64,000 nt of DNA from Stappia sp. TSB10P1A (GTDB lineage: Bacteria > Pseudomonadota > Alphaproteobacteria > Rhizobiales > Stappiaceae): positions 62,001 through 126,000 of the forward strand of contig NZ_FYAU01000014.1 in the NCBI RefSeq assembly GCF_900185725.1, in the 5' to 3' direction. Numbering within the stretch: position 1 is the stretch's first letter; every line of letters begins with the position of its first letter. Positions 42,244 to 50,565 of this stretch are shown one piece after another. The position numbers and the translations under genes were made by a program. Under the pieces are notes generated by a model. It worked only from the letters and a program-made list of their open reading frames with translations, was not told the origin of the DNA and did not search any database.

Positions 42244-42247
42244 TGCC

Positions 42248-43162
42248 ATGCTCTCCCGTCGCCAGTTTCTCGCCGCCAGCGCTGCCGCCGCCGCCCTGCC
42301 TCTGTCGGGCCACCGTGTCTGGTCAGCCGCCTCGCTGGAGCTTGGCGCGGCCCGGCTCGACACCCTGTCCGACGGCATGCTGATGCTGCCGGGCGACTTC
42401 ATCCTCGGCGGCATGCCCGAGGCGGAGCTTGCCGGGATCATCGCCCGTCACGGCCTGTCCCGCGACCAGCTCACCCCGCCGTGCAACGTCACGCTGCTGC
42501 GCGACGGCACCAACACGATCCTGTTCGACGTCGGCGCCGGACCCGACTTCCAGCCGAGCGCCGGCAAGCTCGGCGAGGCGCTGGACGCGCTCGGCGTGAC
42601 GGTCGAGGACATCACCCATGTGCTGTTCACCCATGCCCATCCCGACCATCTGTGGGGCCTGCTCGACGAGTTCGACGAGCCGCTGTTTCCCAATGCCGAA
42701 TTCATGATCGGCGCGGCGGAAATGGACTACTGGGTGGATCCCGGCACGGTCGCCAGCATCGGCGAGGCGCGGGCGACATTCGCCATCGGCGCCCAGCGGC
42801 GGCTTGAGGTCATCGCCGACCAGGTGCGCCGGCTGGAGGAGGGCGAGGAGGCCCTGCCGGGCATCGTCGCCCGGCTGACGCCCGGCCACACGCCCGGCCA
42901 CATGGGTTTCGAGATCGCCGCCGGCGGCGATCCGGTGATGGTGGTGGGCGATGCCATCGGCAATCACCACGTCGCCTTCGAGCAGCCGGGCTGGGCCTCG
43001 GGATCGGATCAGGATGAGGATCTTGCCGCCGCCACCCGGCTCGCCCTGCTCGACCGGCTCGCCGGCGAGCGGATGCGCCTCGTCGGCTTCCACTTGCCCG
43101 ACGGTGGCATCGGCCGCGCCGAACGCGCCGGCAGCGCCTATCGCTTCATCGCCGACATCTGA
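42248..43162 (+). CDS. MBL-fold metallo-hydrolase in the sox locus (SoxH-like)
   Basis: A 304-residue exported zinc hydrolase. Tat signal SRRQFLAAS (3-11). The metal-binding motif HTHAHPDHLWG (about 124-134) and downstream ligands GHTPGHMG, VGDAI and a final His in VGFHLPDGG are complete. Family members hydrolyse thioesters, lactones or persulfides. In Paracoccus the sox locus also ends with metallo-hydrolase genes (soxG/soxH), so an auxiliary sulfur role is inferred, not shown. Confidence 0.82.
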   Translation: MLSRRQFLAASAAAAALPLSGHRVWSAASLELGAARLDTLSDGMLMLPGDFILGGMPEAELAGIIARHGLSRDQLTPPCNVTLLRDGTNTILFDVGAGPDFQPSAGKLGEALDALGVTVEDITHVLFTHAHPDHLWGLLDEFDEPLFPNAEFMIGAAEMDYWVDPGTVASIGEARATFAIGAQRRLEVIADQVRRLEEGEEALPGIVARLTPGHTPGHMGFEIAAGGDPVMVVGDAIGNHHVAFEQPGWASGSDQDEDLAAATRLALLDRLAGERMRLVGFHLPDGGIGRAERAGSAYRFIADI

Positions 43163-43200
43163 GAGGGCCGGCCAAGCCTGCCGGCATCTGCTTCGGCCCT

Positions 43201-44295
43201 CTACTCGGCCGGCACGGTCTCGGGGGCGGCCTCGGGGCCGGCAGCGGGGCTGGGCGCCTGGTCGACCAGGGCATCGGTCACCACCGCGCCGATCCACATG
43301 CAGGCCAGCGCCAGCCAGGCGGTTGCGACGAAGATCGAGCCGCCGGTGACGCCGGCACCGACCGCGCAGCCGCCGGCCAGCATGGCGCCGAAGCCCATCA
43401 GCGCCGCGCCGAGCATCGAGCGGCGCATCTGGCTTTCGCCGTCGAAACCCTGGAATTTCAGTTCGCGCGCCAGCGCCGCCGCGACGAGTGCGCCGAGGAA
43501 CACGCCGGGCACCAGGCCGATGTCGAAATCCAGCACCGGATTGTCGGTCAGGAAGAACATCAAGGTATTGGCCGAAGGGCCGGAGAAGGTCGCCGAGGTG
43601 ACGCTCATCGGCTCGAACGCGACCTGCGCCAGGGTGAAGGTCAGCGTCCAGCCGAGGGCGACCGCGAAGCCGACGCCGGAGGCGAAGACCAGCGTCGACC
43701 AGCCGATGGCGTTGCGCAGCGCCAGCCACAGGGCGAGGGCGGCGCAGGCAAGGCCGAGCACCAGCCCCGCCTCCTGCGGCAGCGACAGGGCGGGCAGCAG
43801 GTCGACATTGTGGCCGCCGGGAGTGACCCACAGTCCGGCCAGCCACTGGCGCAGCGGCGCCAGCCAGCCATGCAGGGTCATCTGCGCGACCACGGCGAAG
43901 ATCAGTCCGGAGACGACGGAGCGCAGGTTGCCGGTCGCCGCCAGCACCAGCAGCCGGCCGGAGCAGCCGCGCGCCAGCACCATGCCGGCGCCGAACATCA
44001 GGCCGCCGATGATGGCGCCGGACCAGGAGCCGGCCACCGCCATCATCCGCGCGTCGGAGCTGCGGAACAGGCCGGCAAGCTGGGCCGCCTGCACCCAGAT
44101 CACCGCCGCCGAGAAGGTCAGCAGCCAGACCGCCATGCGCGGGCCGAGCCGCTTGCGCGCGAACTCCACCGTCGCCGCGCGCAGGCAGAAGGAGGAGCGC
44201 TGGGCGGCGAAGCCGAAGACGGCGCCGGTGGCGAGGCCGAACAGCGCCGCCAGTTCGGCCTCGTCGACGATCTCAAGCAGAAAGGTGATGTCCAT
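43201..44295 (-). CDS. YeeE/YedE-family transporter, second sox-linked copy
   Basis: A 364-residue membrane protein with about ten helices. The family cysteine loops appear as SSFCLRAATVEFARKRLG, ARGCSGRLLVLAATGNLRS and GGCAVGAGVTGGS. It is only distantly similar to the copy at 30116, so the two probably move different sulfur species or work in opposite directions. It is transcribed towards the end of the soxF-MBL unit, convergent with it, and ends 38 bp away. Confidence 0.83.
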   Translation of the reverse strand: MDITFLLEIVDEAELAALFGLATGAVFGFAAQRSSFCLRAATVEFARKRLGPRMAVWLLTFSAAVIWVQAAQLAGLFRSSDARMMAVAGSWSGAIIGGLMFGAGMVLARGCSGRLLVLAATGNLRSVVSGLIFAVVAQMTLHGWLAPLRQWLAGLWVTPGGHNVDLLPALSLPQEAGLVLGLACAALALWLALRNAIGWSTLVFASGVGFAVALGWTLTFTLAQVAFEPMSVTSATFSGPSANTLMFFLTDNPVLDFDIGLVPGVFLGALVAAALARELKFQGFDGESQMRRSMLGAALMGFGAMLAGGCAVGAGVTGGSIFVATAWLALACMWIGAVVTDALVDQAPSPAAGPEAAPETVPAE

Positions 44296-44385
44296 GGGAA
44301 GAGCCCTCCGCCGGCATACTGCCCGCCGGCAACGAGGGAATCATTGATCTGGAGCATGGTCCAGCGCGATTTGCTGCAAGCACGA

Positions 44386-45225
44386 TTATCCCGCCGTCGG
44401 GGCGATCACCGGGCGCCCCTCCGTCTCGCTGGCCTTGCGGATCCTGGCGAAGCTCATGGCAATATGCGCCCGCCGCACATGGCCGGCGGCGACGAGGTCG
44501 CCATGCTCGATCGCCTCGGTGGTGTCGGTGACCTCGCGCTGGAAGGTCGTGAACTCGGTGTGGATCAGTTCTTTGGAATTCCTCAGCCGCAATGCCGTCT
44601 TCAGCCAGATGCGCGCCGTCTGATAATACAGCCGCTCGTTGATCTCGCGCAGCGGCCCGTTGGTGGTCAACGCGTTGTACAGGTGGAAGAAGTCCATGTT
44701 GATCCGCGAAAAGGTGCGCGGATCGCCCTCGCTCACCATCTCGTCGCATCGCGCCCGGATCTCGTGGAAGCGGGCGATCAGCGCCGCGTCGACGGGGGCC
44801 GGCGACAGCCTGCCGACCAGTTCGGCCAGTTCCACCCGCAGTTCGTAGACCTGCGCCAGCTCGTTGACGTCGATGTCGGTGACGATGGTGCCGACGCCGT
44901 GCACCGAGCGCAGCAGCCCCTCCGCCTCCAGCTTGACGAGAACGCGGCGGATCGGGGTCCGCGACACGCGAAACTCCTCGGCAAGGTCCTCCTCGCGCAG
45001 CCGGCTGCCCGGCGCATGGTCGAGCAGGCAGATGCGCATCCGCAAGGTCCGGTAGATCCGTTCGAAGCGCCCGCGCGCGCCCTCGTCGGACGGCCGCCGC
45101 GCGCCACTGTCCACCGTCATCGGCGCGTCCGCTTTTCCCGTCCGGCCCTCCATCCGGTTCCCGTCTTCCGTTGCCGCCAACCGCGCTACTCCCGCATTCC
45201 GTTCCAGCCCGCCCTTGTCCGGCAT
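44386..45225 (-). CDS. GntR-family regulator (FCD type) of the ehu-eut operon
   Basis: Up to 279 residues. The winged HTH contains LREEDLAEEFRVSRTPIRRV and LEAEGLLRSVHGVGT; an FCD helical domain follows. The start is uncertain: internal ATGs at 45153 and 45120 would give 255 or 244 residues, and the HTH begins soon after the latter. It is divergent from ehuB, with a 16-bp palindrome between them, so it is the likely local regulator. Ectoine operons usually use the MocR-type EnuR instead, which makes this regulator atypical. Confidence 0.82.
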   Translation of the reverse strand: MPDKGGLERNAGVARLAATEDGNRMEGRTGKADAPMTVDSGARRPSDEGARGRFERIYRTLRMRICLLDHAPGSRLREEDLAEEFRVSRTPIRRVLVKLEAEGLLRSVHGVGTIVTDIDVNELAQVYELRVELAELVGRLSPAPVDAALIARFHEIRARCDEMVSEGDPRTFSRINMDFFHLYNALTTNGPLREINERLYYQTARIWLKTALRLRNSKELIHTEFTTFQREVTDTTEAIEHGDLVAAGHVRRAHIAMSFARIRKASETEGRPVIAPTAG

Positions 45226-45304
45226 TTCCCAGCGGACGGCAAGGCGCCCGGCCCGGGCGCGGCGTCATGTCTCCCTCACCTTCGACGGCAGGGTATTTTC
45301 GCCA

Positions 45305-45411
45305 ATGTGTACAACTAAATCCGAATTTCGAAAAGGCGTTGAGATGTCTCTCGATTTTCCCGAGAAAATCCGTTGACACGCTCCTCTGCGGCATGATGTT
45401 GTGCACAACAT
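45305..45411. promoter_or_regulatory. gntR-ehuB divergent control region with palindromic operator
   Basis: ATGTTGTGCACAACAT (45396-45411) is a perfect 16-bp palindrome lying just downstream of TTGACA (45373-45378), so a bound protein would cover the -10 region of ehuB. A related half-complete copy, ATGTGTACAAC (45305-45315, reverse GTTGTACACAT), lies near the other side of the gap. Two sites flanking divergent promoters fit autoregulation by the adjacent GntR protein. Confidence 0.65.
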
Positions 45412-45447
45412 AACAAGCAAGACGTGGTGGAACAGAGGAGCTGTCTG

Positions 45448-46299
45448 ATGAAAAGTGCCATCTTCAAGGGCCTTGCCGCGCTCGGCATGGCCGCGGTCGC
45501 CTATGGGTTCGTGGGCGCCGCCAATGCCCAGTCCCTGCTGGAGCGCGCCGACAAGGGCGAGCCGATCCGCATCGGCTTCGCCAACGAGATCCCCTTCGCC
45601 TATCCGGGCGACGACGGCAGCCCGAAGGGCTTCGTCAACGCCTTCACCATCGGCGTGCTGAAGTCGATGGGCTACGAGAACATCGAGCCGGTGCAGACCG
45701 AGTGGGGCGGCCTCATTCCGGGCCTCAATGCCAACCGCTTCGACATCGTCACCGGCGGCATGAACATCCTCGCCAGCCGCTGCGAGAACATCGCCTTCTC
45801 CGAGCCGATGGCCAAGGTCGGCGACGGCTTCATCGTGGCGCCGGGCAACCCGAAGAACATCAGCGACTATGAGAGCCTCGTGGCGGCCAATGCGGTGATG
45901 GTCACCGGCGCCGGCTATTCCAACATCGAGGCCGCCAGGGCCGCCGGCGTTGCCGATGCCAACATCATGCAGGTGCCCGGCCCGACCGAAATCCTCGCCG
46001 CCGTGCGCGCCGGCCGCGCCGATGCCGGCGCCGGCACCTACTTCACCATGAAGCAGCTCGCCGACAGCTCGGGCGGTGCCGTCGAGGCCTCCGATCCGAA
46101 CGCCATGCCGGAAGACTCCTTCAACTGGGCCGGCATCGGCTTCCGCAAGGCCGACCAGGACTTCCTCGACAAGTTCAACGAGGCCCAGGCCGCCTATCTC
46201 GGCTCTGAAGAGATGCTCGCCGCCGTTGCCGAATACGGCTACGGCGAGGGCTCGCTGCCGGGCGAGCGGACCACCGAATGGGTCTGCGCCAACCGCTGA
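45448..46299 (+). CDS. ehuB: ABC transporter substrate-binding protein, EhuB-like
   Basis: A 283-residue periplasmic receptor with signal peptide (1-27, ANA-QS). The mature start LLERADKGEPIRIGFANEIP, the TEWGGLIPGLNANRFDIVTGGM segment and CENIAFSEPMAKVGDGFIV resemble EhuB, the ectoine/hydroxyectoine receptor. Position-wise it heads an Ehu-type operon. GAGGAG lies 8 nt before the ATG. Ligand assignment is by similarity and context; another amino acid-like compound is possible because the downstream catabolic set is incomplete. Confidence 0.82.
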   Translation: MKSAIFKGLAALGMAAVAYGFVGAANAQSLLERADKGEPIRIGFANEIPFAYPGDDGSPKGFVNAFTIGVLKSMGYENIEPVQTEWGGLIPGLNANRFDIVTGGMNILASRCENIAFSEPMAKVGDGFIVAPGNPKNISDYESLVAANAVMVTGAGYSNIEAARAAGVADANIMQVPGPTEILAAVRAGRADAGAGTYFTMKQLADSSGGAVEASDPNAMPEDSFNWAGIGFRKADQDFLDKFNEAQAAYLGSEEMLAAVAEYGYGEGSLPGERTTEWVCANR

Positions 46300-46315
46300 C
46301 ATGACGACGACGACA

Positions 46316-46340
46316 GGCGGGCCGGCGCGGCCGGTCCGCC
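46316..46340 (+). terminator. Intercistronic hairpin between ehuB and ehuC
   Basis: GGCGGGCCGG pairs with CCGGTCCGCC (one G-U pair) around a 5-nt loop, followed by GCCTTTCCCC. As in many ABC operons, a hairpin after the receptor gene probably lowers permease expression relative to the receptor. Confidence 0.55.
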
Positions 46341-46426
46341 GCCTTTCCCCTGCAGTCGCGCGGGGCGCGGTGCCTGCCGCGCCGTCGTGGCCTTGAGCAA
46401 GGTCGGAGAGCAAAGGGCTGGGCGGC

Positions 46427-47092
46427 ATGTCCTATTTCGAATTCCTCGGCCAGTATGGCGACCGCATCTTCAGCGGGACGCTGATCACCATGGCGCTGAC
46501 GGTGCTCTCGGCGCTGCTGGCGGTGGCGATCGCGGTTGCCGCCGGCCTGATGCGGATGGCGCCGAACATGGCGGTGCGCGGCCTCGCCACCGTCTATATC
46601 GAGATCTTTCGCGGCACCTCGCTGCTCGTCCAGCTCTACTGGATCTTCTTCGTGCTGCCGCTGTTCGGCATCACGCTGGAAAAGTTCACTGCCGGCTTCG
46701 TCGCGGTGGGCATGAATCTCGGCGCCTATGGCGCGGAGCTGGTGCGCGGCGCGATCCTTTCGGTGCCCAAGGGGCAATGGGAGGCGGCGCTGGCGCTCAA
46801 CATGTCGCCGGCCAAGCGGATGATCCGGGTGATCCTGCCGCAGGCGGTGCTGATCATGCTGCCGTCCTGGGGCAATCTCCTGATCGAGCTGCTGAAGGGC
46901 ACCGCGCTCGTCGCGCTGATCTCCGTCGCTGACCTGATGTTCCAGGTGAAGCAGATCAATGGCACCACCTTCCTCTCCGCCCAGACCTTCGGCACCGCGC
47001 TGATCATCTACTATGTGCTGGCGCGCTTCATGATCACGCCGTTCATGCGCTGGCTGGAGCGGGTGATGATGCGCAAGATGGGGAGGGCCTGA
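46427..47092 (+). CDS. ehuC: Amino acid-type ABC permease, EhuC-like
   Basis: A 221-residue HisMQ-type membrane protein with five helices. The EAA loop that docks the ATPase is GAYGAELVRGAILSVPKGQWEAALALNMSP (about 106-135). It also shows the N-terminal signature IEIFRGTSLLVQLYWIFF. Forms a heterodimer with EhuD, whose gene starts 3 nt after this stop. Confidence 0.87.
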   Translation: MSYFEFLGQYGDRIFSGTLITMALTVLSALLAVAIAVAAGLMRMAPNMAVRGLATVYIEIFRGTSLLVQLYWIFFVLPLFGITLEKFTAGFVAVGMNLGAYGAELVRGAILSVPKGQWEAALALNMSPAKRMIRVILPQAVLIMLPSWGNLLIELLKGTALVALISVADLMFQVKQINGTTFLSAQTFGTALIIYYVLARFMITPFMRWLERVMMRKMGRA

Positions 47093-47095
47093 GCC

Positions 47096-47764
47096 ATGTT
47101 CGACTGGCGCTGGGACTTCACCTTCCAGATCCTGCCCCGGCTGATCGTCGCCACCGGCAACACCCTGCTCGCCGCCGGCCTCGGCTATGCCATCGCCGTT
47201 GTGCTCGGCCTTGCCCTGGTGCTGGCGCAGCGCACGCCCTTCCGCCCGCTCACGGTGGTGGTGCGCGAGGCGGTCGAGTTCATCCGCTCCACGCCCTTGG
47301 TGCTGCAGATCTTCTTCGTCTTCTATGTCGGCCCGCAATTCGGCATCCGCCTGTCGCCCTGGACGGCCGGCATGATCGCCATCGGCCTGCACTATGCGGC
47401 CTACCTGTCGGAGGTCTATCGCGGCGGGCTGGAATGCGTGCCGAAGGGCCAGTGGGAGGCGGCCAAGTCGCTCAACCTGTCGACGGCGCGCACCTACTTC
47501 CGCGTCATCCTTCCACAGGCGCTGCCGCCCTCGCTTGCCGGCATGGGCAACTATCTCGTCGGCATCTTCAAGGACACGCCGATGCTCTCGGTCATCGGCG
47601 TCGCGGAACTGATGCACACCGCCAACGCCATCGGCTCGGAAACCTACCGCTTCCTCGAGCCGTTCACGCTGGTCGGCATCATCTTCCTTTGCATCTCGCT
47701 GCCAACGGCGGCGCTGATCCGGCTCTTCGAGGCCTGGGTTCGCCGCAAACTCGGAATGGGCTGA
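47096..47764 (+). CDS. ehuD: Amino acid-type ABC permease, EhuD-like
   Basis: A 222-residue HisMQ-type permease with five helices and the EAA loop HYAAYLSEVYRGGLECVPKGQWEAAKSL (about 100-127). The pattern EFIRSTPLVLQIFFVFYVGPQFGI matches EhuD. The stop overlaps the ehuA start (TGATG), giving tight coupling with the ATPase. Confidence 0.87.
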   Translation: MFDWRWDFTFQILPRLIVATGNTLLAAGLGYAIAVVLGLALVLAQRTPFRPLTVVVREAVEFIRSTPLVLQIFFVFYVGPQFGIRLSPWTAGMIAIGLHYAAYLSEVYRGGLECVPKGQWEAAKSLNLSTARTYFRVILPQALPPSLAGMGNYLVGIFKDTPMLSVIGVAELMHTANAIGSETYRFLEPFTLVGIIFLCISLPTAALIRLFEAWVRRKLGMG

Positions 47765-48585
47765 TGGACACCACAGACGTTTCCGCCTTCCCCTTGAGGC
47801 TCGAGGGCGAGGCGACCCCGATGGTCAGCTTCAAGAAGGTCACCAAGTCCTATGGCAGCCTGGTGGTGCTGGACTCGCTCGACCTCGACGTTGCGGAAGG
47901 CGAGATGGTCACCATCATCGGCCCCTCCGGCTCGGGCAAGACCACCGTGCTGCGCATGTTGATGACGCTGGAGACCATCAATGGCGGCGTCATCTATGTC
48001 GACGGCGAGCCGCTGACGCATATGCCGCGCGGCGGCGGGTTGGTGCGCGCCGACAACCGGCACATGCGCAAGATGCGCTCGAAGATCGGCATGTGCTTCC
48101 AGCACTTCAACCTGTTCCCGCATATGACGGCGCTGGAAAACTGCATGGAAGGTCCCGTGCATGTGCTCGGCCTGGCGAAACGGGAAGCGCGCGAGCGCGC
48201 CGAGGAACTGCTGGCGATGGTCGGCATGGCCGACAAGCGCGACCAGCATCCCTCGCGCCTGTCCGGCGGCCAGCAGCAGCGCGTGGCGATTGCCCGCGCG
48301 CTGGCCATGCGGCCCAAGGTGATGCTGTTCGACGAGGTGACCTCGGCGCTCGATCCGGAAGTGATCGGCGAGGTGACCAACGTCATCCGCCAGCTCGTCG
48401 CCGAGCACAATCTTACCATGCTGATGGTCACCCACCAGATGGGCTTCGCCAAGGACATTTCCGACCGCATCTGCTTCTTCTACGGCGGCCGCATCGAGGA
48501 GCAGGGCTCGCCGGACGAGCTGTTCGGTAATCCGCGCAAGGAGCGCACCCAGCAGTTCCTCAGCGCGGTCAAGGAGGCGACGTGA
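47764..48585 (+). CDS. ehuA: Amino acid-type ABC ATPase, EhuA-like
   Basis: A 273-residue ABC ATPase powering the EhuCD permease. Walker A GPSGSGKTT, Q-loop CFQHFNLFPH, signature LSGGQQQRVAIARAL, Walker B VMLFDEVTSALDP and switch His in VTHQMGFAKD are all intact. The N-terminal 22 residues precede the usual start VSFKKVTKSYG. The stop overlaps eutB by 4 nt (GTGA). Confidence 0.9.
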   Translation: MDTTDVSAFPLRLEGEATPMVSFKKVTKSYGSLVVLDSLDLDVAEGEMVTIIGPSGSGKTTVLRMLMTLETINGGVIYVDGEPLTHMPRGGGLVRADNRHMRKMRSKIGMCFQHFNLFPHMTALENCMEGPVHVLGLAKREARERAEELLAMVGMADKRDQHPSRLSGGQQQRVAIARALAMRPKVMLFDEVTSALDPEVIGEVTNVIRQLVAEHNLTMLMVTHQMGFAKDISDRICFFYGGRIEEQGSPDELFGNPRKERTQQFLSAVKEAT

Positions 48586-49577
48586 GCGTCGATCTCGCCG
48601 ACATCCTGGCGGCGCGCCGCGCCATCGCCGGCATTGCCGCGCGCACGCCGATGGTGCCCTCGCTCGCCGTGGACGGCGACCTGCTGCTCAAGCTGGAGAC
48701 GGCGCAGCCGATCGGCGCGTTCAAGCTGCGCGGCGCGCTCAATGCCGTCGCCGCCGTGCCCGATGGGGCGCCCGGCGTCACCTGCTGCTCCACCGGCAAT
48801 CACGGCCGCGGCGTTGCCTTCGCGGCGCGCGCCGCCGGCCTTCGCGCCGTCATCTGCATGTCCGAGCTGGTGCCGCGGGCCAAGGTCGAGGGCATCCTGG
48901 CGCTCGGCGCCGAAGTGCGCATTGCCGGCCGCAGCCAGGACGAGGCCCATGCCGAAAGCCGCCGGCTGGCGCGCGAGGAGGGGCTCATCGAGATCTCCCC
49001 CTTCGACGATCCGCTGGTGATCGCCGGCCAGGGCACCATCGGCCTCGAAATGCTGGAGGACCGCCCCGACCTTGCGGCGATCCTGGTGCCGCTGTCCGGC
49101 GGCGGGCTTGCCGCCGGCGTCGCGCTGGCGGCCAAGGCGATCAAGCCGTCGATCCGCGTTGTCGGCGTCACCATGGAGCGCGGCGCGGCGATGTTCGCCT
49201 CCATCCGCGCCGGTCATCCGGTCGAGGTGGAGGAGGTGGCGAGCCTTGCCGATTCCCTTGGCGGCGGCATCGGCCTCGACAACCGGCTGACCTTCGCCCT
49301 GTGCCGCGACCTGCTCGACGACTGCGTCCTCGTCACCGAGCAGGAGATCTACGAGGCGATGCAGGCGCTTTACTACGAGGACCGCATGGTGGCGGAGGGC
49401 GCCAGCGTCGTCGGCATCGCCGCGATGCGGGCCGGCCGGCTGCCGGCCTTCGACGGCCCGGTCGCCACCATCCTGACGGGCCGCAATGTCGACATGATCA
49501 CCTTCACCGACATCGTCGTCGGGCGTGGCATTCGTCTCGGTGAGGTCGAGGTAAAAGGGCGTGGCTATGGCGCATGA
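48582..49577 (+). CDS. eutB: PLP-dependent threonine-dehydratase-like enzyme (EutB / beta-hydroxyaspartate dehydratase type)
   Basis: A 331-residue fold-type II PLP enzyme. The PLP lysine is in GAFKLRGAL (about 47-55), with the phosphate-binding loop as SGGGLAAG and the STGNHGRGVAFAA substrate loop as in EutB, where the Gln of threonine dehydratases is replaced. It should eliminate water and ammonia from a hydroxy amino acid. In ectoine clusters it is EutB; the close relative BhcB is beta-hydroxyaspartate dehydratase. GTG start overlapping ehuA. Confidence 0.82.
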   Translation: MSVDLADILAARRAIAGIAARTPMVPSLAVDGDLLLKLETAQPIGAFKLRGALNAVAAVPDGAPGVTCCSTGNHGRGVAFAARAAGLRAVICMSELVPRAKVEGILALGAEVRIAGRSQDEAHAESRRLAREEGLIEISPFDDPLVIAGQGTIGLEMLEDRPDLAAILVPLSGGGLAAGVALAAKAIKPSIRVVGVTMERGAAMFASIRAGHPVEVEEVASLADSLGGGIGLDNRLTFALCRDLLDDCVLVTEQEIYEAMQALYYEDRMVAEGASVVGIAAMRAGRLPAFDGPVATILTGRNVDMITFTDIVVGRGIRLGEVEVKGRGYGA

Positions 49578-50559
49578 GGTAACCGTCCTGACCGCCGGCG
49601 AACTGCGCGGTCTCGTGCATCTGGATCCGGCCGCCGTCGATGTGGTCGAGCGGGCCTTCGCCGCACTCGCCTCCGGCACGGTGGTGATGCCGCCGATCCT
49701 GTCGATGGCGATCCCGCAGGCCAATGGCGAGGTCGACGTCAAGACCGCCTATATCCCCGGCTTCGACGGTTTCGCGATCAAGGTCAGCCCCGGCTTCTTC
49801 GACAATCCCAAGCTCGGCCTGCCGAGCCTCAACGGCTTGATGATCTTGTTTTCCGCCAAGACCGGCCTCGTCGAGGCCCTGCTGCTCGACAATGGCTATC
49901 TGACGGATGTGCGCACGGCCGCCGCCGGCGCCGTCGCCGCGCGCCATCTTGCGCCCTCAACGGTCGAGACGGCGACGGTCATCGGCACCGGCGTCCAGGC
50001 GCGGCTGCAGATCGAGGCGGCCCATCTGGTGCGCCCGTTCTCCCGCGTCTTCGTCTGGGGCCGCGACAGGGCGAAGGCGGAGGCCTGCGCCGCGGATATT
50101 GCCGAGCGGCTGAAGATTGCGGCCGAGGCCGTTTCTGACCCGGCCCAGGCTGTGGCGCAGAGCCAGCTCGTCGTCACTACGACCCCGGCCGAGCATCCGG
50201 TGTTCAAGGCCGAATGGCTGCATCCCGGCCTCCACATCACGGCGATGGGCTCGGACCAGGCCGGCAAGAACGAGATCGATCCGGCCGCGCTCGTTGCCGC
50301 CGATCTTTATGTCTGCGACCGGGTCAGCCAGTGCGAGGCCCTCGGCGAGTTGCGCGCCGCCATTGCCGCGGGCCTCTGGCAGGGCGGCACGCCGCCGGAG
50401 CTCGGCGAGATCGTCACGGGCCGCCATCCAGGCCGCCGCTCGGATGACGAGATCACCCTCTGCGATCTCACCGGCACGGGCGCGCAGGACACCGCGATTG
50501 CCACCTTTGCCATCGCTGCCGCCCGCAAGGCTGGCGCCGGATCGGTGATCGTCACCTGA
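49567..50559 (+). CDS. eutC: Ornithine cyclodeaminase/mu-crystallin-family enzyme (EutC / iminosuccinate reductase type)
   Basis: A 330-residue NAD(P)-binding enzyme. Family landmarks are VKVSPGFFDNPKLGLPS (lysine in the active site), DNGYLTDVRTAAAGAVAARHL and the Rossmann motif VIGTGVQARLQ (about 139-149). EutC proteins act with EutB in ectoine breakdown, while BhcD of the same branch reduces iminosuccinate to aspartate. ATG 49567 is preferred to GTG 49561 because AAAAGGG lies at a better distance. It overlaps eutB by 11 nt and ends the operon. Confidence 0.82.
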   Translation: MAHEVTVLTAGELRGLVHLDPAAVDVVERAFAALASGTVVMPPILSMAIPQANGEVDVKTAYIPGFDGFAIKVSPGFFDNPKLGLPSLNGLMILFSAKTGLVEALLLDNGYLTDVRTAAAGAVAARHLAPSTVETATVIGTGVQARLQIEAAHLVRPFSRVFVWGRDRAKAEACAADIAERLKIAAEAVSDPAQAVAQSQLVVTTTPAEHPVFKAEWLHPGLHITAMGSDQAGKNEIDPAALVAADLYVCDRVSQCEALGELRAAIAAGLWQGGTPPELGEIVTGRHPGRRSDDEITLCDLTGTGAQDTAIATFAIAAARKAGAGSVIVT

Positions 50560-50565
50560 CGGCTC

